Assembly (NCBI GenBank): GCA_938023035.1
Contig: CALIDI010000018.1
Coordinates: forward strand, 62,001 to 126,000
Reading direction: 5' to 3'
From: an uncultured Leptolyngbyaceae cyanobacterium
Lineage (GTDB): Bacteria > Cyanobacteriota > Cyanobacteriia > Leptolyngbyales > Leptolyngbyaceae
Length of the DNA stretch: 64,000 nucleotides
In this document: piece after piece, positions 39,738-48,200 of the stretch
Numbering within the stretch: position 1 is the stretch's first letter
Layout of the letters: each line of letters begins with the position of its first letter
The notes under the pieces: model-generated
What the model saw: only the letters and a program-made list of their open reading frames with translations
What the model was told of the DNA's origin: nothing
Database searches by the model: none
Position numbers and translations under genes: made by a program

Positions 39738-40400
39738 CTAGGCTTTGCGATGTAGCCAGATACCACGCATCCCCAGAGCACAAGCCGCCTGGTAATCTTC
39801 ATCAAAGCGATCGCCAATGTGCCAGGTGCGGCCCGGTTCACACAGGTGCTTTTGCAGCGCTACCCGAAAAATTTTAGCATCAGGCTTGGCCGCCCCTACT
39901 TCAGTCGAAATCGTCACAGAGCTGAAGAAGTGAGACAGGTTAAGCGCATCTAAAACCGCATAGACCCGAGAGTCAAAATTCGACAAAATGCCCAACTGAA
40001 TATCGAAAGCGCGCCAGCGCTGTAAGGCGGGCACCACATCAGGATAAATAAACCAGGGAGCAGCCGTTGCAAAATAGGCGTAAAGCTGGGCAAAAAAGCG
40101 ATCAAAGTCCTGAAAATGTTGGAGCTTACCCAGTTGGTTGAACGTGGCAATTACTACATTCTTCCACCAGATATATTCCTGTTCCTGGATTTCAGCCGCC
40201 AATGTGTTGGGAAAGGCAGGTGCTCCAGCGGCTCGAAAGCTTTGGTAAAACGCTCGATTCACCTCTGCATCGGGCACCTCAACCCCAAACTGGCGAGCCA
40301 TTTCTGCATAAATCTGCCCCACACTCCCCTGCACGCCAAAAAGCGTACCAACGGCATCTAAAAAGATTACCGTTGGTATTTCTCGGTTGCGATCGCCCAT
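39738..40400 (-). CDS. HAD-superfamily hydrolase (HAD-IA, REG-2-like)
   Basis: A 220-residue HAD protein. Motif I is FLDAVGTLFGV, motif II LGILSNFDSR (Ser-Asn), motif III with the Lys in VGAAKPDAKIF, and motif IV HIGDRFDEDYQAACALGMRG. The cap is helical (subfamily IA). Motif I reads D-A-V-G-T, so the second Asp of the usual D-x-D (the general acid/base) is replaced by Val. Either activity is altered or the substrate is unusual. The start could also be a GTG at 40418; the ATG at 40400 is preferred. It follows the pentapeptide gene by only about 20 bases, so the two form an operon. Confidence 0.82.
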   Translation of the reverse strand: MGDRNREIPTVIFLDAVGTLFGVQGSVGQIYAEMARQFGVEVPDAEVNRAFYQSFRAAGAPAFPNTLAAEIQEQEYIWWKNVVIATFNQLGKLQHFQDFDRFFAQLYAYFATAAPWFIYPDVVPALQRWRAFDIQLGILSNFDSRVYAVLDALNLSHFFSSVTISTEVGAAKPDAKIFRVALQKHLCEPGRTWHIGDRFDEDYQAACALGMRGIWLHRKA

Positions 40401-40420
40401 ACTGCTTGTTCCAATCACAC

Positions 40421-41272
40421 TTAACCCGAAGCCATATTATCGGGCAAAATCACTCCGCGCAAATTAGCACCCAGTAAACTAACCTTTGTTAAGTCCGTTT
40501 CGCTCAGGTTTGTGCCACGTAAATCAGTGCCACTAAGAACAGCACCATTGAGAATCGTACCGGCTAATTTTGACATCGATAGATTTGCTTCGCTTAAATT
40601 CACTCCGCTCAGATTCGCTTGAGTCAAGTCGGCTCCGCGCAAATCAGCCCCCCGCAGTTTCGCTCCGCAGAGATTAGCACGGGTTAAATCGGCACTATTC
40701 AGCTCCGCCTCGCTCAAAATTGCATCGGCTAGGTTTGCTCCAGTCAACACCGTCCAACTAAGATTGGCCCCACTGAGATTCGCTTCGCTTAAGTCCCCAC
40801 TTAAAACGGCCTGACAGAGATAAGCACCCCTCAGATTTGCCGCTCGCAAACAAGCTAGCAGCAGTTTAGAACCACAGAGATTGGCTCCCCACAGGTGGGC
40901 ATTATTCAAATCAGCTTCATCTAGACAAGCATTGCTTAAATCTGCCTTATTCAAAATTGCCTGGTAAAGACAAGCCCGGCGGAGATTGGCCCCCGTCAAA
41001 TAAGCTTCCGTTAAGTTAGCGCCTTCTAAATTGGCTTGACTCAAATCTGCACCGATCAACCTGGCCCCCGTCAAGTCGGCCTCAGCTAGGTGGGCACCCA
41101 CGAGGGAAGCGGCTTGCAAATTAATGCCACGGAGATTTGCACCTCTAAGATCGGCCCGATTCAGATTAATCTGCTTCAGATTTGCCCGTGTCAGATTCAC
41201 GCCCCATAGGCTGGCCTGTTCAAATTCTTTGTCTCCTGCTGCGTACTGCTTTAGGAGTTCGCTCGCTCGCAT
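40421..41272 (-). CDS. Pentapeptide-repeat protein
   Basis: A 283-residue protein. After a short helical start (MRASELLKQYAAGDKEFEQA) almost the whole length (about 18-275) is A(D/N)L-x-x pentapeptide repeats, for example NLTRANLKQINLNRADLRGA and ANLSGANLSWTVLTGANLAD, about fifty units. These form a right-handed quadrilateral beta-helix. Such proteins are abundant in cyanobacteria; functions are mostly unknown, a few mimic DNA or act as scaffolds. No membrane segment or signal peptide. First gene of a pair with the HAD hydrolase. Confidence 0.9.
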   Translation of the reverse strand: MRASELLKQYAAGDKEFEQASLWGVNLTRANLKQINLNRADLRGANLRGINLQAASLVGAHLAEADLTGARLIGADLSQANLEGANLTEAYLTGANLRRACLYQAILNKADLSNACLDEADLNNAHLWGANLCGSKLLLACLRAANLRGAYLCQAVLSGDLSEANLSGANLSWTVLTGANLADAILSEAELNSADLTRANLCGAKLRGADLRGADLTQANLSGVNLSEANLSMSKLAGTILNGAVLSGTDLRGTNLSETDLTKVSLLGANLRGVILPDNMASG

Positions 41273-41716
41273 TCAAACTGCCTCTGGAATATTTCAGCAA
41301 TGGACTAATGGCATCAAACAGAAGGAGCATTCCATCGCCTAGCACCTTCTAAGTTATAGTGTTCCCAAAATTTAATCAGAGTAAGGTCAAATATCCCGAC
41401 TTCGCGATCGCTCTTGAGGAAGGTTTTCACAAAAGTTGCTCTCCCCATGTTCAGTGACAACGAGCTAAGTCACCCAGTCTAATGAACGATCAACAAGGGG
41501 GGTGGGGGCTGCACCCTTGCCTGCATCTTTATATCTCATTGCACCTGACAATCACGAGGGTGAGGAGTACCCTGGCAGACCTTCACCTTTGCTCGCATCC
41601 TTATATCTCATTGCACCCACCTACTGACCTCCGTTTCATTTTAGGTAATGCCTGGGAAATTCAGTAACGGTGTCTGCTACACTTCTGATTCAAGTTCCTG
41701 AGCTGTGGAAACCGCC
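41273..41716. other. Intergenic region upstream of sipA with a spaced direct repeat
   Basis: Contains an approximate 29-base direct repeat: TTGCCTGCATCTTTATATCT at 41517 and TTGCTCGCATCCTTATATCT at 41589, each followed by CATTGCACC, 72 bases apart. An open frame across it exists only because of the repeat. No gene recognised. Confidence 0.45.
41517..41617. repeat. Spaced direct repeat, two copies about 29 bp
   Basis: Copies at 41517-41545 and 41589-41617 share TTATATCTCATTGCACC exactly and CGCATC/CTGCAT-type flanks. It lies 100-200 bases upstream of sipA. It could be two protein-binding sites or a decayed duplication. Confidence 0.6.
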
Positions 41717-41938
41717 ATGCAAACTGATTTTTCGGTGGGCGATCGCGTCCGGTTGATTGCATCTCCCCCCTATCTCAAAACAGCCGCCCCCATGCCAATG
41801 CTGCGCTCTAGAACTCTAGTGACACCTGGCGAGGTAGGGGTAATTTTGGGGCGCCAACCCGGCAACTACTGGAGCGTCCGCTTCACTAATGGAGCCTACC
41901 TGTTAGAAAAGCAATACCTGGAATTTGCGAGTCAGTAG
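41717..41938 (+). CDS. sipA: NblS-interacting regulator SipA
   Basis: A 73-residue SH3-like protein. MQTDFSVGDRVRLIASPPYL, KTAAPMPMLRSRTLVTPGEV, ILGRQPGNYWSVRF and TNGAYLLEKQYLEF match the SipA family as known from Synechocystis and Synechococcus. SipA binds the sensor kinase NblS/Hik33 and modulates light and stress responses. The ATG at 41717 begins the conserved start; a GTG at 41705 would add four residues. Stand-alone gene, upstream of the giant repeat protein. Confidence 0.88.
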   Translation: MQTDFSVGDRVRLIASPPYLKTAAPMPMLRSRTLVTPGEVGVILGRQPGNYWSVRFTNGAYLLEKQYLEFASQ

Positions 41939-42266
41939 GCCCCTGACCTGACCATCCGGTTAAGGATGCGAAGCTTTTATGGGGTTCCCAGTCTTTGGCC
42001 CAGTCATGGGCAACCAGGATTTTAACCCACTTATCCGTCTAGCCCCCGACGTTTCTACAGATACATCTCTGTTCCAGGCCTAGCCAAGGTTTAGGATGCA
42101 AGCTGTCATTGCCGTATCCGCGCAAGCGCGCTTCTAAGCCGGCTCACGGTTCCTCCTGCAACGCAACCGACTGGGACAAAGTCGCTCAGCATTTGTTATC
42201 GGATCCTAATGATTAGGGCAAAATATCAACACCATTCAGGCAAGGCTATTAGAGGGGGCGTTTACC
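41939..42266. other. Intergenic region before the giant gene
   Basis: About 330 bases without a recognised gene. The last part supplies an AGAGGGGG-type ribosome site 7-8 bases before the ATG at 42267. Confidence 0.4.
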
Positions 42267-45200
42267 ATGCCAAATGATGCCGGAAACTCCTTAGTAACTG
42301 CAACAAGACTCGCGTTATCATCCACGGCACTGGTACGAGCAGACCTAGCAGAGCCAGGAGTCAGTGACTATTATCAAGTCAACCTGGCCTATCGCAGCAG
42401 CGTCAGTGTAGCCATTTCAGGATTCTCTGGCAATGTTGATCTGCGCATTTTAGACCGGGATGGCAACCTGGTCACTGTCAATGGCACGCCCCTGGAATCG
42501 AGCAATCCCGAAAACTTTGCTGAATCAATCACAACAACCCTAAACCCTGGCCTTTACTTTATCGAAGTTTCGGGAACCTGGCTGGCTGAAGCAACCGAAT
42601 ATACCCTTACGGCTGTCAGCAACAGCGGCATTCCAGGAGATATTCTATGGCGGCAAACCGCTACTGGTGAAACGGTCGCCTGGGATATGGAAGGTACCCA
42701 AAGACAAGCCGTATTTCCCATCAACCCAGCCCAACCAGCCCCCAGCCCAGGGGGAGGTGTTTGGCAGGTGCAGGCGACCGGCGACCTGAACAACGATGGT
42801 AATGTAGACTTGCTCTGGCGCAACTCCACCACAGGGGAAAATCGCCTCCATCTGATGAATGGGGAAAATCTGGTGCAAGAGATCCCGCTGCTCAACGTTG
42901 CGCCTACCAGCCCCACTAGCAATTGGCGGATGCAGGGCGTTGGCGACTTCAACCAGGATGGTAGGGCCGATATTCTTTGGCGTAACTATGTCACTGGGGA
43001 AAACATTGTCTGGTACATGAATGGGGGAGAACGCCTTGGTGTTGCATCTTTGGTCAATACAGGTACCCCCACCCAGTGGGAAATTCAAGGCGTTGGCGAC
43101 TTTAACCAGGATAGCCAACCAGATATTCTCTGGCGCAATCAAGTCACGGGAGAAAATCGTCTCTGGTTAATGGAGGGACTTGCCGCAGCCCAAAACCTGG
43201 TTCTTCTTCAGGTGGTCAACCTGAATTGGCGAATTCAAGGCGTGGGTGACTTTACTAGAGATGGTCGCCCGGATATTCTCTGGCGCAACTTTCAAACGGG
43301 AGATAATGTTGTTTGGGAGATGAATGGGGCCAATCGCGTCTCAGTGCAGTCTCTTCTCCCAGTCACAACAACGGCCTGGCGAGCCTATGCCCCCTACAAC
43401 CTGGGTTTAACGACCCCTTCCCCCGCCGATACCATTGGAAATAGTCTGGCAACGGCCTTCAATGTTGGCTCTAACCTCTCAGCGGTGGGTGAATTCACGG
43501 GGTTTGCTGGAGCCAGTGACCTAAATGACTATTATCGGTTTAGTATTGACCAACCGAGTCGCATTCGCATCGATTTGGCAGGTTTGACGGGCAACCTGGA
43601 TCTGGAACTGCTGAGTAGTGGTGGAACCATCATTCAAAGCTCAGCGCAGTCTGGAAATGGAGCCGAGTCAATTATTCGAGATTTAGCGCTAGGACAGTAC
43701 TTTCTAAGGGTCTTCTCGACCGGAGAAGATAGTAACTATAGCCTTGTCTTTGATATCAACAATTTTCCAGTCCTAGCGGTTAATACACCTCTGGCGGTTG
43801 ATGAGGGGGCACTAGGCACCATTGGCAGCGCTGTTTTACAAGTAACTGATACCGAAGATGATGCCAGTGGGTTGACTTATACTGTGTCTACCTTACCCAG
43901 CAATGGCACGCTGCGGCTGAATGGATTTGCCCTGAATGGGGTGAGCAGCTTTACCCAGGCTGATCTGGATAATGGCTTGCTGACCTATGAGCATGATGGT
44001 TCGGAGACCCTGACAGATAGCTTTACTTTCACTGTGGCGGACTCTGAGGGAGCCAGCTTCAGTAATGTCTTTAATTTCACGATTAATCCAGTCAATGACC
44101 CACCGACGTTAACCGTACCCCCCACCCAGGCAGTGGATCAAAATGCCAGTACAGGTATACCCGGCATTAGCATAGCCGACCCCGATGCAGATCCTCGATC
44201 CATTACCGTGACTCTACAGGTACAGAATGGGAATCTTTCCCTCGGTTCTGCGGTGGGCTTAGATTTCTTCAGTGGCAACAATGCTCGCCAGTTGCTTTTA
44301 ACAGGAACGTTGACAGCAGTCAATAATGCCCTTAGTAGCTTGCTCTACCTCAGTGATGCGGCATTTCGAGGGATAGATACCGTGGTTGTCATAGTCAATG
44401 ACAATGGTAACACGGGGTTAGGTGGCGAAAAGACCAATACAGCTAGCTTTGACCTGAATGTTGCACCGGTGAACCAGCCTCCGGAGATCGCGCTTCCTAT
44501 GACTCCACCTCAGGTGCGCGAAGATGAAATCACAGGCATTCCAGGAATTTCTATCACCGATCCGGATGCGGCGGGTGGGGCAATCACCGTGGCACTGATT
44601 GCCTCCAATGGCACACTCTCCCTTAGCTCTAATCCTGGCGTTACCTTTGTCGGCGATAGTAGCGGACGCACCTTGGTCTTCAGCGGTTCTCTGGGGGTTG
44701 TGAATACCGCTTTGAATAACCTGCGCTTTGTCGGTGACCCGAACTATAACGGCCCTGCTTCCATCACAATCACTGTGAACGATAACGGCAATACGGGGAA
44801 TGGCACGGCGCGATCTGATATTCAGACCTTGGCCTTTAACATTAGCCCGGTGAATGACGCACCCGTTCTCACCCTGCCCGGTAGTGCTGTGCTAACCAGT
44901 GAGGGCCTTCAAACGAATATTCCTGGGATTCGGGTCGACGATGTCGATGCGGGAGTCGGCATTCTGAGTGTAGAACTTGGGGTGGGGAATGGGGTGCTCT
45001 CTCTGGGTAGCCTCACTGGCCTGACCAATGTCAGCGGTAACAATACCCGCTTACTGACTTTTGATGGAACGTTGGCAGCAATTAATAACGCCCTGCAAAC
45101 CCTTCGCTATTTAGGTGATCCCAGCTTTAACGGGACAGATAACCTCCAGATTGCTGTTTCAGATAATGGCAATACGGGCCCAGGCTTTGCCAGAACAACG

Positions 45201-48200
45201 ACAGGCACAGTTGCCATCAACATTGTGGGTCTCAACAGTCCTCCGGCAATTAATCTGCCGAGTGAGATTCCAGAAACCGCACCAAATACCAATCTCTCGA
45301 TTCCTACCATCTTTATTACTGACCCCGATGTGGGTGATGGCCTGATGGAGATCAGCTTGAGAGTTGGGAATGGCCGGTTGACAGTCAATCCTGTGGCGGG
45401 CATTACCTTCCTGCAGGGGACAAGTGCACAGGGTAGCCGGATTACCTTTGAAGGTACCATCGGGGCGATTAATGACACCCTGGCAACTTTGGTTTATCGG
45501 GGTAATCCTGGTTTCATTAATGCCTTTGATACCCTGGAAATCTCCGTGAGCGATCGCGGCAATACCGGTATTGGCACGGCTCTGTCTGACTTTGACACCC
45601 TACGAATTCGAGTTGGAGATGCTGTCAATCAACCACCAGTTGTTGGGGTAGATAGCTTTAATGCCTCCCGCAATCTTACCCTTACTGTTGCGGCTCCAGG
45701 GGTAAGGGCCAATGACTTTGACCCCAACGGCGATCCCCTCACCTTGAGTCTCAGCATCAACGCCACTAATGGCACTGTTTCTAACTTCAATACCAACGGA
45801 TCCTTTACCTATGTGCCAAATCCTGGCTTTATTGGCACTGACAGTTTCGTCTATGCCGCCAGCGATGGTATCGATACAGTGAACGGCACAGTATTTATCA
45901 ACGTCACTAATAATGCGCCTGTTGCGACTAACGACACCTATACCTTTACGGTCAGCACGCCCCAGACTATTCCCGTGAGTTTAGGGGTGCTGGCCAACGA
46001 TAGCGACCCTAACAGCGACCCCCTAGTGGCTTCCCTGGTCGGTAGCGTGGGGGCCAGTGGCAGCCTTACACTTAATCCCAACGGCTCCTTCGTTTACACA
46101 CCGCCTAGTGCCGCCTTCTCTGGAGTTGAAACCTTTACTTATAGGGTCAATGACGGACTGGTCGATTCCAATGTGGCAACCATTTTGATTACGGTTTCCA
46201 CTACAACCGTGCCTCCCACCAACCAGCCCCCCGTAGCCAATGACAACAACTACGCCACCCCTGCTGCGACCCCTCTGACGGTGACCCTGCGGGCAGAAGG
46301 GGTACTGGCCAATGATACGGATCCTGATACGCCGCTGGAGCAACTGACTGCCACCACCACCCAAACAGTCACACCCAGTGGCGGCTCCCTCACCCTCAAC
46401 CCCGATGGCACCTTCGTCTACACCCCAGCAACTGGCTTCTCAGGCACAGATAGCTTCACCTACTTTGCCAATGATGGCCAGTTAAATTCCCTGAACCCGG
46501 CGACGGTCTTCATCACAGTCGGGACGGCTACCAACCAGCCCCCCGTAGCCAATGACAATAGCTTCCGGGCCTTGCCATCGACAGCGGTGCAACCCTTTAC
46601 GCTAACAGTCGGGAGCGATCGCGGCATCCTGCTAAACGACTCAGATCCCGACAATGATCCGCTGACGGCCACAATCATCACCCCACCGGCAGGCACACTG
46701 GCAAACTTTGACGGCACCGCAGGCACCTTTACCTATGTGCCCGTAGTGGGCTTTACTGGAGTTGACAGTTTTGTTTACCAGATTAGTGATGGTGCTGGTG
46801 GTACCGCTACGGCCACCGTACTGATCACAGTGGCAGCTAACACGCCTCCTGCCGTACAAAACTTGCTGTATACCGTTGTCGCAGGCGGCACCCTCAGCGT
46901 AGACAGTAATGGCGGCATCAACCCGACAGATGCAGAAGGTGACCCAACAACGCTGGAACTAGTCACCCAACCGACCCAGGGAACGGTAACCCTTAACCCC
47001 GACGGCTCCTTTGTTTACAGCCCGACCACAGGGACAATCGGCGCAGTCGATAGCTTTACCTATCTGGCTCGAGATGAATTTGCTGCTTCTCCGGTAGCCA
47101 CCGTTACCCTTACCTTTGTGGGTAACAGTCCACCCCAGGCTGAGGATGACACCTACAGCATTGCCTTTAACCGCACCCTCTCAGCCGTGGATGCGATTAA
47201 TCGAGTCACAGGTAATGACTTTGACCCCGACCCAGGAACAACCTTTACAACAAGCCTCGTTACCGATGTCACCAGTGGTGCCCTTACCTTCAACAGTGAT
47301 GGAACCTTTATCTACAATCCTGCGGTGGGCACGGCTGCGACGGTGGGGCAGGTCGTCACCTTTGTCTATGAATTGCGTGACAATTTTGGCGCAACCGACA
47401 CCGCTACAGTTTCCATCACTGTGACGGGTAGTACGACTTTGGTGGCTAATGATGACAATTACGTCGTGTCTTCGGGGCAAACCCTCAGCCCTTCTCCAGC
47501 TAGCCAAAACGGCTTGTTGGATAACGATGCGCTGGTGCCTGGAACGACAGCAACCATTACTGTTTTAACGCAACCATCTTTGGGACAGTTGACCGTTCCT
47601 CCAGCCGCAAATGGCAGCTTTACCTATGTACCCAATCAGGGGGCGACAGGAGTTGATAGCTTTACCTATCAGTTTGGTGATGGCACTGAAACCTCCGGAA
47701 TTGGGACTGCCTTTATCACCATCTCGACCAATCAAGCTCCTGTTGCAGTGGGTGAAACCTTTACGGCGGTCGGCGATCGCCCCTTCACCATAGCCGCACC
47801 TGGAATTCTGGCCAATGACAGTGACCCCGATAACGACCCCCTTTCTGTCAACATTCCTCTAGAGTTTGAAGGCAGCAATGGGCCAGGTTTCCTTGATCTG
47901 GCAACCGATGGCTCCTTTGTCTACCGTCCACCCGTCGGTGGTTTTGTCGGCACTGCCACCTTTGTGTATGCCGTTTCTGACGGAAGTATTAATTCCCTTG
48001 CCACCTTGACCTTGAATCTAACGGCCAATGCAGCGCCAACCGTCCAGCCCACTGTCTTTACCGTCAACCGTGGAAATACTCTGACTCCTACAGCCGGGGT
48101 GCTGGATCCAGCCTTTGTATCCGACCCCGATGGCGATACATTAACGGCTACCCTTACCACTCCTACAACAAAAGGAACCTTAACGGATTTCAACCCCACA

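Noticed and set aside
41482..41667. 61-codon frame upstream of sipA
   Set aside because: Its apparent repeats (LHLYISLH / SHPYISLH) come from a non-coding direct repeat.
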